A stretch of DNA of 64,000 bases. Source: Sanderia malayensis (lineage: Eukaryota; Cnidaria; Scyphozoa; Semaeostomeae; Pelagiidae). The DNA is taken from positions 1,674,001-1,738,000 of the forward strand of contig RQOL01000828.1 in NCBI GenBank assembly GCA_013076295.1, in the 5' to 3' direction. A program made the position numbers and the translations under genes. Below, in pieces: positions 12,381 to 24,937 of this stretch (the first letter of the stretch is position 1; the number at the start of each line of letters is the position of its first letter). The notes under the pieces are model-generated. The model did not search any database, was not told where the DNA came from, and was given only the letters and a program-made list of their open reading frames with translations.

Positions 12381-12404
12381 CTTTTATGCACTGTGAGTCT
12401 TATT
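12381..12404 (-). promoter_or_regulatory. conserved TATA-box promoter block of SOUL paralog B
   Basis: Minus-strand reading gives AATAAGACTCACAGTGCATA followed by AAAG, about 195 bases before the start codon. It is the counterpart of 10498-10524. Confidence 0.5.
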
Positions 12405-15400
12405 GTTGCTTATAACAATAGTAATTTGACACGTTACTGCAATTTATGATACATTATTTTTTTACATATGCATTATGTGTAAATAAATACCGTGTCAAGT
12501 GTCAGTTTTTCAAAATTGTGGCAAAAGTCATGTGATGGTTCTGGTTGCAATAAAACACTTTCTTGTGACAAACACGGATCCCGCTTTACCCGCGTTAACC
12601 GCAGAAAAATACAATTAAGTAGTAGTAAAACACGGAACACTAAATCATAGGCTATTATTAAAATGGGGAATGGGAAGAAAAGCCAGAGGCTTTTTCAAGA
12701 ATTGCTGCAGAAGTATATTCTGGTACAATCCCACATAGGCAAGCAAGTGATGTCAGATAATGATCAAAATGTTCATTTCCATTTTTAACAAATATGCTGG
12801 CTGTCAGCAATGATTTTCGGCCTATGTTGCATCGAGAACATCTAGAGAGGCTGCATTTAGAGTTTAACATAAATATTTTTCTGTAATTCATGATAAATCA
12901 TATATACTATTACCTATTGGCCTTTTTGTTTCACATCACACATCTATACATCGTTGGTTTTTTGTTATTGTTATTTGCAGGAATTAGTTGTAAAAGAGTT
13001 AACAAGGGGCTCTACTGAAAAAAAAAAATAAAATAAAAATATAAATTATAGAAATTCTTCATTTTTCAATTTCAACAACAGCCCCCTTTGAACCCCCCAT
13101 AGAAATAACCCTTGTTTATTTGTTGTTATTGGTTGATATATCTTTCACTGTCAATTACGGTTTCCATTGTTTGGCATCTACTTTTTTTAGTTCTTATGTT
13201 CATGTTCAACTACACCATATACTTTCTATGGTGTAGCCGTTTTGAAATAAATTATACAGTTTTGTTACAAATATGCCTTTCTATTTTGTTGTATCAACTG
13301 ATTTTTTGAATTTGAGTGCTTGCGCAGACTGCAATAGTATCGGTGGAATTTCAGAATTTAATTTTTGTCTGATAAAAATACATTTCGTTCCTTTATTTCC
13401 TGGTCAATAGCCCAGGGTTTCAAAACAAACTTTTCTATTAACCAATTTTGAATACTCAGGTATTTTTGATATTATTCAAAATCTTCATTCAAAACGCAAA
13501 ATCCTCAGAATAGAACATAGGTTGTCATTAAAATAACAGATTCCTCGTCCCTTACTATCGTTCCTCGTTCCTGATTTTTTAGATGAAGCCGCAAGTAACA
13601 CAAACAGTACCAATACCAAATCAACAAGCTGGCACGTTGCTGAAGAAGTATACAAAGTTCAGAAAAATACAAAGCCGGCAAGATAATCCCGTTCGCACGA
13701 GACCTTTAGCACAATAACTCAATTGTACCAGAATATACTTCTGCTACCCAGCAATTCTTGAAAAAACCTCTGCCTTTCCTTCCCATTTCTACGTTGTCCT
13801 CCCTTTCCTACGTTTTCCTCTGCTTTACTCTCCTTCCCTTTCCCTCCCCTTTCCCCTTTTTAGTAATAGCCGTAAATCATGAGAGAGAAGAGTGGGATTG
13901 CATAATAACAAAACTTCAGCACCATGATGCACACGCATTCCATTCATGTCATTTTTATTCCACAATTCCATGATGGAAGGAAAGAACACCACACCACATA
14001 ATTAATTGTGGAGAGAATTCATTCTGTGAACATTTGCGCTTGAAATGTGGAAAGAATTCCACATTTCAAGCGCAAATACATAAATTAATGGAAGATGATC
14101 TGCGAGGGAAAGACTCTGATGTTTGCTAATCATGAACAGAAGTAATTTCATATTCTGTGGTTTTTAGCGTGCTGACAGGTTCCTTTCATAACTAAGTAAC
14201 AATTTCACATTGCATGTTTCTATCGTCTAGTGTCATTACATGCAATAACGTCGACAATAGATAGGCCCAGGCTTATATAACTGAAAATGAAAACGAAACA
14301 AAAGTTTCAAAACCTTTTTAGTAGTCGGATGTCGGATTCTTTCCAAAACAGTAGACGGAAACAAATTATTTCTCAGCATTCGAAACTTGGTATAGTTTAG
14401 CATCACAAAGAAAAAGATAAACATTGTTATCAACTAATTACCGATTTCTTCCTTATTCATTAATGAATGGTTGTCATTCACACACGATATGTTTTGTTAT
14501 AGCTATGTAAATTAACTTTTGTTGACTTTATTTGACTTCAGATTAATTATAAAGTGTATTACATTTCAATCAAATTAATTAACTATGTATAATGTAATGA
14601 AATAAGTCCATAGCAGCTCCGCAAATTGCAAATTTTGGCTGAGGGTCATCTCGGTCTGCACTGAAGTCTGCGCACTTTTTTAAAAATTTCTCCCACCACT
14701 CTAGCCCCCTCCCATCCCTTGGCACGCAACAGCAAGAGCTAAAGCCCAGCTGAGAGGCGCAGATTCGAGTTTTGATAAATTCCCGTGCATTCGCACACAA
14801 ACCTATTATTTGACAACAAACACTTTTAACTGAAATCGCCACAAACATTGCGCAAAATGCCGCCTGCTCTCACAAATTTCAACTTGAACTTAGTTGTCCA
14901 ATGTTAAACTTCCGAAATACGCTATCTCGGTTGTTCAATGTTAGTTCACGCACTCATCAAGTTAAACAAAAGCTGAATTACACTAAAGTTAAATTACACA
15001 ACGCTGTGTAACTTTGTGTAACGGTTTCACACGTGAATGCTACATGAATTGGTCTTTTAAGCATTTCCAAACGATGTATTTCCTTCCTTACCACGCTAAA
15101 TTCATCAATAACTCTTCAAATGAACTTCAAATGAACTTCAAATGAACATGATCTGTCTTCCTGTCTATGATAAATACTACCGGAATAAATTGCTTTGCTA
15201 AATCTCAAGTTGAGTTAATACGCTTTCAGCCTCGGTTTGGGGAATTGGTCACTTTGGCCACTCGCTCCCGCAGGCCTAATCTGACGCAACGCTGGTTCGA
15301 GCCAAATTATGCCATAAATTAGTGGGGAGCAAAGTGGTAGACTATGCTTAAAGTTCTCAATGCTGTTTATTTGTGATGGCAGAAATCTTTTTCATCTCGC

Positions 15401-16429
15401 AGTGTGCATCCTTCGAGCAGCCTTGAACACGAGATTAAGCAATCAAACATCATTAGGTGTTCTTTTTTCAAATTGTAGATTTTTCCCACGGCCCCTCGAA
15501 AAACATCCTCAAAAAACGGGGCTACCATTTATAAAGAATATAAAATGAAATGAAAATTAAAAAAATGTAGGGAAACCTTTTTAGTTGTTAATCAGGGTTT
15601 CACGCTAAGTGCGATCATCATTAGATATTTATTAATTGTCAATTCCTGCCTGTCATGAATTGTGGTTAATAATTTTGTAGCCAGATAAATTAATTAACGT
15701 TTAGGTGACAAGAAGCCAAATCAATGGCGGGGCGCCACTATCTATGCGAAAAGGACTTAGCATGTTATAGCATAGGAACGCGAAGACGGCGTACGTCAAT
15801 TCCCCTTAACCAATAAGAATACGGCAAACACACTCGTGACTAACACCTAGCATTCAGAACAAATCATCTGTTTTCTAATTCTCCCCTCACTCGAATTGTG
15901 TGCGCCGTGCTAGAGACACACGAATTCGATTTCTGATTCAAGACAAAAATTTCCCGCCATCCCACCCTCTTGCTGTTACCTAGCGTACCTTTTATGGATT
16001 GATTTTATTACTTAATTTACTATTATTATTATCGTGTTTAATTTACCTTAATTCTGCTGCCGTACGTAGATATATTATAGTTTTTAAAAAGACATTAACT
16101 TTGCCAAGACACCTAGCGTGCCAGACTTTTTAGCTGTTTCAATTTTGTTACGTCTTATCGCATTCCAGTATATCAGTAATATTAAGTTGCATTTAGAGAA
16201 TTTATCCGATTTTTCTGCAAAATGTTATAAATATATATCTTGCATTATCAATAAAATATGAAATGGTTCCTCTGGTGGCAAGCCTCACTCATACGGCCCG
16301 GTCAGATTTTGTTGTTGAAATTGTTGAATAATACTGGGGATCTCCAGCATCCCTTCAAATAACAACCACATACGTCACTCACATTTTAAATCGGTTCCGG
16401 CATTAGAAATACGTTGACTTACTCACACA
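12405..16429. other. intergenic region without a recognised gene
   Basis: Contains diverged inverted arms at 12663-12727 and 13722-13788, about 1 kb apart (probably a decayed element), and a 20-bp-arm hairpin at 14032-14077 built on ATTTGCGCTTGAAATGTGG. ORFs here are short, AT-rich and without family motifs. Confidence 0.6.
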
Positions 16430-17553
16430 CGCCGCCTGGCTACGGGGCGCTCCCCCGTGCTCGAAGCAGGCTTTTTACACTATTGACGAAGGAAAATAGG
16501 ACTTACGTTTAAAAGGTGTCCGGGAGGCCTTGCCTCATGATACCTATGCATCGCCCGGCAACGGGGCACTCCCCTGTGCGCGGGGCATGCATTTTAAAAG
16601 ATATGGTTAAAGAAAACATGATTGCTTTTCAAAGGTGTCCAAGAGGCCTTGCCTTGTGATACCTATGCATCGCCTGGCAACGGGGCACTCCCCTGTGCGC
16701 GAGGCATGCATTTTCAAAAATATGGTCAAACGAAAACATGACTGCTTTTCAAAGGTGTCCGAGAGGCCTTGCCTCATGATACCTATGCATCGCCTGGCAA
16801 CGGGGCACTCCCCTGTGCGCGAGGCATGCATTTTAAAAGATATGGTCAAAAGAAAACATGATTGCTTTTCAAAGGTGTCCGAGAGGCCTTGCCTCATGAT
16901 ACCTATGCATCGCCTGGCAACGGGGCACTCCCCTGTGCGCGAGGCATGCATGTTCAAAGATATGGTCAAACGAAAACATGACTGCTTTTCAAAGGTGTCC
17001 GAGAGGCCTTGCCTCATGATACCTATGCATCGCCTGGCAACGGGGCACTCCTCTGTGCGCGAGGCATGCATTTTAAAAGATATGGTCAAAAGAAAACATG
17101 ATTGCTTTTCAAAGGTGTCCGAGAGGCCTTGCCTCATGATACCTGTGCATCGCCTGGCAACGGGGCACTCCCCTGTGCGCGAGGCATGCATTTTAAAAGA
17201 TATGGTCAAAAGAAAACATGATTGCTTTTCAAAGGTGTCCGAGAGGCCTTGCCTCATGATACCTATGCATCGCCTGGCAACGGGGCACTCCCCTGTGCGC
17301 GAGGCATGCATGTTCAAAGATATGGTCAAAGAAAACATGATTGCTTTTCAAAGGTGTCCGAGAGGCCTTGCCTCATGATACCTATGCATCGCCTGGCAAC
17401 GGGGCACTCCCCTGTGCGCGAGGCATGCATTTTAAAAGATATGGTCAAAGAAAACATGATTGCTTTTCAAAGGTGTCCGAGAGGCCTTGCCTCGTGATAC
17501 CTATGCATCGCCCGGCAACGGGGCACTCCCCTGTGCGCGGGGCATGCTATTCA
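16430..17553. repeat. 120-bp minisatellite, nine units plus a degenerate flanking unit
   Basis: Units begin with AAAGGTGTCC at 16512, 16631, 16751, 16871, 16991, 17111, 17231, 17350 and 17469. Five are exactly 120 bp; the first and the last two full ones are 119 bp. A diverged unit lies at about 16430-16511. Units alternate between two subtypes that differ around the GGTCAAA(A/C)G block. Length 120 is a multiple of three with no stops, so 240-residue frames stay open on both strands (16635-17378 plus, 16607-17338 minus). I treat these as by-products, not genes. Confidence 0.9.
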
Positions 17554-19106
17554 AAACTTGTTTGCCGTTTGTTTTTATTCATGGTTTCACCTATGCTAAC
17601 TACTCAGACCCGTTTTCGCATAAACTAGTTTCATTTCTACGCCGTGGCCAGCAGCAAGTGCTCGCTCAATCCTTAGCTCTCACTTTTCATAGACTCACCA
17701 AATTACACTTTACAAAGGGGGCTCAGATATTGAATATAAGACCCCCCGCGTAGGGCTGATGAGACGCTTGCTGCCATGAACCATTTCCGCGTACTCCCAC
17801 ATATAACTTGTGTTGTTTTTCTTGTATTCTGTCTCCACTGCCAAATGCTAAAGATAAGTTCGCTTCCAACTACACTTGGGGCGGGAAAAGGATTAATAAG
17901 CTCCTCCCTCTTTTAAACGCCCCCTCGAAAAGAAGCCCCCCTAAAATATAAAAATCGAAGCATTACGGTATGCTGGGCATGCTGGGTAAAATTGACACTG
18001 AAAAATGAAATTCTGTCGGTCTGTAAAGTATGCTTTCACACCCACCCGCCTTTCCAAGCAAAAAGGTCATGCTTGGCCACTAAGTACAAGCAACCAATGC
18101 AAACACATATAATAAGTATGTACAGCCACACTGATCCATTCAATTCTCAAACGAGTAGCCATGAGCGCGCGAGATGCCATATTTGGCATGCAAGTTGTTA
18201 TGCAAATAGGCGCGCGGCAGCTGAACTAAGACAAGACCAGCTACATACATTCGCCGTGTAAAACATTAAGCGGACAAAAATCGAATAAAAAGCTGTTTAT
18301 CAAAATGAGTTGCGGGTACTCCAGTGAAGCGGTGAATACGAATATTCGTGTGAACTCGTTGCTGTTCTGAGTATCAATCGACAAAAACAGGACACTGTAA
18401 GCATTGACAGAGCAAGCATTGCCACAACAGGTGAATGAATCAATCGTAAAATCCAGCGGAAACACATGCAACTAGCACAGGTAAAGAAAAGCAAACAAGA
18501 TAGCAAAAGATTGAGCATTGGACAACAGTTAATGCAAGAAGCAATTACACGCTCCAAAACATCCTGGAAAACACAATTGAAATGATTGATTGGAATATAA
18601 AAACATCAAGCATTCTAGCAACAATGATTTTCGAATTATAAAAAAGTTGCTTGCGTGCGTGGTGTGCTATATAACCTTGGATTTACGATGTTTGTTTGCG
18701 AAGAATGTTCAATGAAACTAGAATGACGAAAATCACAATTTATGATGCTTCAAATTGGTGATAGATGATCAAAATCATACTTCTAGTTTTTCCTTCATTT
18801 GTTGGTCAAAGACATAAAGCAGTAATTTAATCGATTAGTGGCATTATTGATTATAGCGGAACTCAAAACGATATATCAATTGCAAAGAACAACAGGTATA
18901 ACAAATAAATTCAGATCTGTGAATCACTGGTCCGCCAGCACAATCGAAGTACAAGCAATTGCAAGAAAGCAAACGAAAACTGTTAAAACAGCAAAACATT
19001 CAATCCAAAGTGTTCCCTGCAATATCGTGTACAACGGTGTTCTACAGTATCAAGCACAAGTGCATCTTACAGAGCCATATATAGGTGTGCACATAAGGTA
19101 TATTGC
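17554..19106. other. intergenic region upstream of the GPCR
   Basis: Includes at about 17900-17970 half of a GCCCCC-rich element related to the family at 29715, 49318, 50994 and 54917. No coding exon is recognised. Confidence 0.5.
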
Positions 19107-20180
19107 TTGTTACTACAAGTGAACACGCTGCCAGAAATGAATGGAAATACTACGATGAATACGACAAACACTACTGCCACCGTGTATAACCATGGTCTCA
19201 ACTGCCAGCCAGTTCTATTTCCACCGATGCAGAACGTCTCAACCATAAAATTCATCGCGTTTATCCACGCGCTTAGCTCTGCCGTTGCCGCGATGGGAAA
19301 TCTACTCGTCGGATGCACAATCATCCGCGATGCGACACTGCATACGTACACAAACTACTTCATCTTCTCGCTCTCAGTAGCTGATGGAATCGTGGGAGCA
19401 ATAGGACAGCCCCTCATGGCCTATCTTCTGTGGAGTAAAGGACGTGGAGAGTGCGTCACTCAGGTAGTGCAGTATTTTGCGGGCAGTGCATCGTGCGGAG
19501 CGTCTGGTCTTCTCTTAATATTGGTTAGTATAGAACGCTATCTTCACATTTGTAGGCCGTTCCTCTACGAGCGCATGATTGACACTCGTAGAGTCATCTT
19601 CACAATCATCTCATTCTCCGTCAGCTCAATGGCTCTCACGTCCATTGGCTTTACAAATATCGATAAAGTTGCTTACAGCGCTATACTACTGGCTTTCTAT
19701 GTTGCATCGCTAACATGTATTGTACCGTGTTATATTTGTATCTACCGTACGACCGTGTTTCATGTGAAGCAAGTTGACAAAGAGTTCTCGTCCGCGCGGC
19801 TATTAGAGCTGAAGAAGCGGCGCCGCTCAACCGCAACGATTTTCATCGTCGTGCTCATTTTCCTCGGCTGTTGGGCACCGTATTTCATACTGAATTTCAT
19901 CTGGGCGCTGGGTGGGAACTCGAGTAATCTACTATACACTCTGTACTACTATGCACTGACACTGGGCTACTTGAACAGTTCGTTAAACCCCTTCCTATAC
20001 ACGTTCAATAACACGGCGTTGAAGACAGGTATCAAGCGGACTTTGCGAAGACTGTTTGGAGGGAAAATTGCTCGCGTGTTTCGCTTGGTAAGTGAAAACA
20101 CCGTTACGCCGCAAATGGCAACGCCAACTAATAACATGCGCGCTTCAGCAACGCGCATCACAGTGGTGGCAAGATGTTAG
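19107..20180 (+). CDS. orphan rhodopsin-type (class A) G-protein-coupled receptor, intronless
   Basis: A 357-aa single-exon receptor with seven hydrophobic segments at about residues 48-72, 83-108, 118-148, 163-185, 189-215, 243-267 and 275-300. Class A hallmarks: GN at 64-65 (TM1), LSVAD at 89-93 (TM2), ERY at 143-145 (TM3), CWAP at 255-258 (TM6) and NPFLY at 294-298 (TM7). The N-terminus has several N-x-T/S glycosylation sequons (NTT, NVS). The usual TM3 cysteine (116) is present, but the very short second extracellular loop has no cysteine, as in melanocortin/adenosine/lipid-type receptors that lack the canonical bridge. A KKRRR motif in loop 3 precedes TM6. Translation may start at the second Met (19137). 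The ligand is unknown. AATAAA lies at 20423. Confidence 0.93.
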   Translation: MLLQVNTLPEMNGNTTMNTTNTTATVYNHGLNCQPVLFPPMQNVSTIKFIAFIHALSSAVAAMGNLLVGCTIIRDATLHTYTNYFIFSLSVADGIVGAIGQPLMAYLLWSKGRGECVTQVVQYFAGSASCGASGLLLILVSIERYLHICRPFLYERMIDTRRVIFTIISFSVSSMALTSIGFTNIDKVAYSAILLAFYVASLTCIVPCYICIYRTTVFHVKQVDKEFSSARLLELKKRRRSTATIFIVVLIFLGCWAPYFILNFIWALGGNSSNLLYTLYYYALTLGYLNSSLNPFLYTFNNTALKTGIKRTLRRLFGGKIARVFRLVSENTVTPQMATPTNNMRASATRITVVARC

Positions 20181-21244
20181 GACCAACAATAGACAATATT
20201 ACTCTTAACTGTTACTAGCAGCTGGTCCATTCAATGACTCGTAGCTGGCAGCTAGGCTGAGCTGTTGTGAAGAGAAACACAATTTCTATTGGACGTAAAT
20301 TGTCAAGGCTTACCTTGCAAATCCGTCCATGAAAGAAATTTCGCAACTGCAACACCATTGCATCGCTTTGGTAGCTGACTCAGGTTCCTGTTAAAAAAAC
20401 ATACAAAACAATATTAAGCAGTAATAAATGGCCACTGATCTAATGTAACAAAAATAGCTGTTATTAATTATAACCAATGATAGCAAAAACAACAGCATCT
20501 AGCAGGAAAGAAGAGTATGGAAACGTAAAGGATATATTTATATATATATTTTCATTTATTTATAAAATCATATCCTCGTTATAGACTGTCATATATATCA
20601 ATCATTAATGCTATATAGATCACATAAATATATATGTGTAATCCTAATTCCCAAGTAGCAGTAGATAAATAAGCAAGAAAGCTAATACTGCAATAAAGTT
20701 ATTTTCTCGATACCGGTATTATATTTACAAGCTGAATTTTCAATCTGTATGACAATTCCGCTTGAACAAATGAAGCCGCTTATAAAAATATTTCTGCAGT
20801 ATTTACTTTCTTGTGATTCTTATATAAGTGTAGGTATAGTTTGTTTAGTTTATTCATACACGCATTTATACACATTAATCCCATGTAAAGCAGTATATTC
20901 TTTGCAAAGTTATTGTATCATAATTTCGTCATTTGCATAAAAAGAGATACTGCGTTTCAATACTTTTATCGAGTTATAGGTTGCTGGTGGTGATCGAACG
21001 AACAAGGGGGTTCTGTACAGTCTCCGTATTCAATACAGGGGGGGTTAGAAAAGGCAGTACATATTTTTTTATAAAAAGGTGCTTTCTAAGAAAGCAATAC
21101 TTGAGTCGCTGAGAGCTAAGAAAGTTCAGTACTGGGTTTCTAAGAGCCAAGAAAGCTGACAAACTTAGGTGCTCAACATTTCAAACAGAACTTGCTATGC
21201 AAGCCCGAAGTACTCAATGCTATAACTATAATATATTATTCATC

Positions 21245-21306
21245 AAGATTTACGTTCATTACATAACATTGGACTCTCGCAATGTTATGTAATGAACGTA
21301 AATCTT
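21245..21306. repeat. perfect 26-bp-stem hairpin
   Basis: Arms AAGATTTACGTTCATTACAT... are perfect inverted complements around a 10-base loop. It is immediately followed by another inverted repeat (CAAAATGCTTTTAAAAG) at 21311-21345. Probably a minimal MITE remnant. A small-RNA hairpin cannot be excluded. Confidence 0.8.
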
Positions 21307-23105
21307 TTTCCAAAATGCTTTTAAAAGCTTTTTAAAAGCATTTTGAACCAAAATTAAAAAACTGCTAAAAAGGTTTGAGGACTGCTCGGAAAAACGTTTC
21401 TTATAAACAATAAACGTGTAGTATTGAAAAAGCATTTATGGTAAAAAGATGCTGTTTGCGTGGCTTTGCATGCAAACCCCGGGTAAACATAATTGGCCGA
21501 AACAATGTTCTGTTTTTCTCTGGAATTCAAACCCTGTAAGAGACCAAAAAGAGTGAAAAATGGACCATTTGCTGCGGTCGCACTTTCTCTTCACTACAGC
21601 ACTACGGAGCAGAACGTTGGGTCAATGACGGCAAACTATCCCGTTCTGAAATTGTTAAAAACTAGCTGTTAACATTGTTAAAATGAGTGCTGCTGTGATG
21701 TAACCGGTACTAAAGCATCTAGCATTTGATTAAAACGATATGTTTTGAAATGAGTGCTTCAAAAAAATATGGAGAGGGGGTGTTTAGCGTGCTTGGAAGC
21801 CTAGATATCTATATTGGTAACAGGTCGTTTCTCTATATTTGATGTGTTTGAATGTTGTCATTTGTATTTGACATTTCTTATTCACATTTACGTTTCATAG
21901 CTGGATTTTGGAATTTCAGCAATAATAGATTTCAGCAAATTATTCTTTATCAAGAGAAGGTGTACGCTCAGTTTGAAGATCAAAAATAAAATTCAAATCT
22001 TTGTTGATGTGACTTTACCATGTAAACAAAACAATACCAAAAACAGGGGAATAAATGCAGAAAACCCCTTGAAATCTGAAGTCAGGATTTTCTGGACCGG
22101 GGTTACTTTCAATATCCCCTGCTAAAACAATAAAATATATAATGATGGTGAAAATGATGACACAATAGTTTTGGGAGCCTACTATACTTCAGCACAGCTT
22201 TTCTCTTCCACTTGCATTGCAGGCATTCATTTTTGTCAACTTATCCCCACGACAAGAAAGCAACTCCTGTGTTCTTGTCGAAATAAAATTGGCCTTTTTG
22301 GGCCTTCTCGATTCTGGCCACGAATAAAAGTTAATAACCAGCAGATAAGCCAACCAAATATCGTTTTCCAAATGTTTCTAAAACGACTCGCTGCACTGCA
22401 CTGCAGCAAAAAGATGACCGCCATTGACGAATTGATATTGATAATAAAACCAGCATGTGGCTGAACGGAGGAGGATTTGAGGCCACGCGCAGGCTAAAAT
22501 CCGACAAACAAACACACATATTCACAGACAGATTTTTTCTCGAGAAGGACTCGATTATATTCTGCTGCGCAGCCGCTTCACTTCGTTCCGCTACGCAGCA
22601 GCAAATACTCTGAATCCCGGTTCCATTGCATCACACCACTATTCCAACACTACAGATTCATAACGAGAGTGTACAAGATGCATACAGTGGTAAGCAAATG
22701 CCATGCAGTGTTCGTACGTGCACGTCAATCATACCACAATGGCATGATGGATATTTATGACGCACTCTCTTTACAACCCCAACAAAGAGAAAACACACAA
22801 ATCACAATAGTGATTTATCACGAAAGATGGGAAGAGCCAATTAAGGTAGAAAAACAGTGCGTGGTTATCGTTTAATTTTGAAGTGCTTTTAGTTCAAATG
22901 ATTCCTATCTAAATATTGTGCCAATCAGTTATTGACAGAAACGTCCCAAAAAGAAAGATAACGAAACGCACGTAATAAATAAGTGTTCGGGATACGTTAA
23001 AGCAGCGCAATTCTGATCGCACGTAGATGTGAATTTTTTAACGGCACAATCAGCAATGATCCTAATCAATTAATTAATCAATGATGAGATATTTGGATGA
23101 GAATT

Positions 23106-23311
23106 CTACGACCGCATAATTGCATTCTCGATAACTTTGGTTGCTTTAGGGAGTACATAGACCTGAAAGGAACAAGATATCTTGCAAAACAATACAATTG
23201 AATGAAATTGGAATTGTATTGAAGCAAATAAAAACGATGATGTCCTGACCAGGTGACAAAAACAACTGGCAGCTGCTTGAGCTGCTATCGTTGTCAAATC
23301 GCCGTTTTCAA
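23106..23311 (-). CDS. possible last two exons of an unrecognised minus-strand gene
   Basis: Candidate exons 23250-23311 and 23106-23162 have AG acceptors, a GT donor and compatible phase, and end in TAG. They would encode an ENGDLTTIAAQAAA...VYVLPKATKVIENAIMRS tail. I do not recognise the family and found no upstream exon, so this may be chance. Confidence 0.2.
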
Positions 23312-24588
23312 CTTAAAATAACAAGGATGTTTTGCCCACTGGTGGATTCTACCACGCTCACTATCTCTGATAATTATGATTTCCTTCTAGATTAGTACAC
23401 CTTATAATCAAAAATACAACCACACATCGTGTTTATCAAATATAGTGGCTTGCATAAACAGTGAATCCTGTTTGGGGTGGCGAAGCTAGCCAGGTGCCCA
23501 CCTGATAAAATTCACCCAATAAAAACAGACACCATAAGGATTTGACAAAGATGATCATATTGATAAAGTGTCTGCTGACGCAGATTTCAATATGCGTGAT
23601 CAATTAGTTAACCATGTAATCACAAGCCATCCAATACAAAACGAGAATGTAAACTCGGGTACCAAGTATCTCGACCACCACCTCCCCTCCTCTTAGAGCT
23701 ACCCATCCTGGGAAATAAATAAATGCCCAAACTTGATTTTGAAGTAAAGATAAAAAATGATATGAATTTTAATGATGTCTCTGTGCCTATCAGAGTTTTT
23801 ATTGATATAAAAAATTCTTGACAAATAAGCGGATTTGAATCGGTAGGAATTCATCTCTGCATAACCGCGCACCGCGCACCACATTCGGTTTGGAATAAAA
23901 TTTTCATTCACTTCTATTAATTGTATTGATCATGAAAGCAAACAAATAGCTATATTGTTGACGATTCTCTACTAACCAAAACGTATAGAGCACCAGTGCG
24001 TGTTTGCACGCCACGGCGTGTTTGTGAGCGAGTGAAGGATATCTCCGTACTTCAACAGTCAAACAACGCTTTGTATTCCTACAAAGAAGCCACCTAAAAA
24101 TAATTAAAAGCAGCGCAAAACGAATATTGCTTACACGCAAAATCAATTAAGTACACAAAATTTATACTATCATACCTACTTCTTCGGAATCCAGCAAAGT
24201 ACAGCGTGTAAGACGACGGAACTTTAGCCGCGCAGAGCAACGTGGCAACTCGCCGCGCACCATCACAACCAACCGCACAGTTAGTCGTGCTGAAAATCGC
24301 GCGGTTAATTATTGTGCGCGCGATTAATTATTATGCGCGCGGTAAAGGTACAGATATACTCCATCGCATGAATATCGCAAACAATTATTAATCTATCACA
24401 AATAGCGAATCGCGAATATGGGACGGAAATTGCTTGCTAAGTATAAGGCGCATAATACAAAATTTCTTTAGATATATAATATACATATATATAAATACAG
24501 TGAGAATTCTGTCACTATTTACACGCATATGGCGCAATGGTATAAATTGATATTTATTAATGCACATAATGTATAAATTATACATATG

Positions 24589-24811
24589 CTACACTTCATT
24601 TTGCTTGATCGCCATTCATTTTAACACTCACAAGCGCTAACTAATTTATTAATATATTTAATTATTTAATCATTATTATATTATAAGTATTTAATTATTA
24701 TTTATTTAATTATTTAATTATTTTCACGCCAAAGTAATTAAATATATTAATTAATTAGTTAGCGCGTGTGAGTGTTAAAAATCAATGGCAATCAAACAAA
24801 ATGAAATGTAG
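24589..24811. mobile_element. long AT-rich palindromic MITE
   Basis: Arms of about 60 bp (containing TTTAACACTCAC and GCGCTAACTAATT) are inverted complements with about 90% match around an AT-only centre. It ends about 125 bases beyond the TADA1 stop codon. Confidence 0.75.
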
Positions 24812-24937
24812 TTTAGGATATAACACTCGGGATACGATAAGAATTTTAGCAGAATCTGCTAAAAGGAGAAATATTGCTGATACATATATGTTATGGATTT
24901 AAGCATAGGCCTGCTATGTAAAATGATAGCGCCAGGC

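Larger units (their letters stand above)
20181..24588. other. intergenic region with hairpins
   Basis: AT-rich and largely featureless. Contains the perfect hairpin at 21245-21306, a second short hairpin at 21311-21345, a possible pair of small minus-strand exons at 23106-23311 and a CpG-rich patch at 24200-24345 with GCGCGCGRTTAATTATT repeats. None of the short ORFs shows a family motif. Confidence 0.5.

Noticed and set aside
16607..17378. 243- and 247-codon ORFs on opposite strands
   Set aside because: They are produced by a stop-free 120-bp tandem repeat and are open on both strands, with no family motif. Kept only as a repeat feature.
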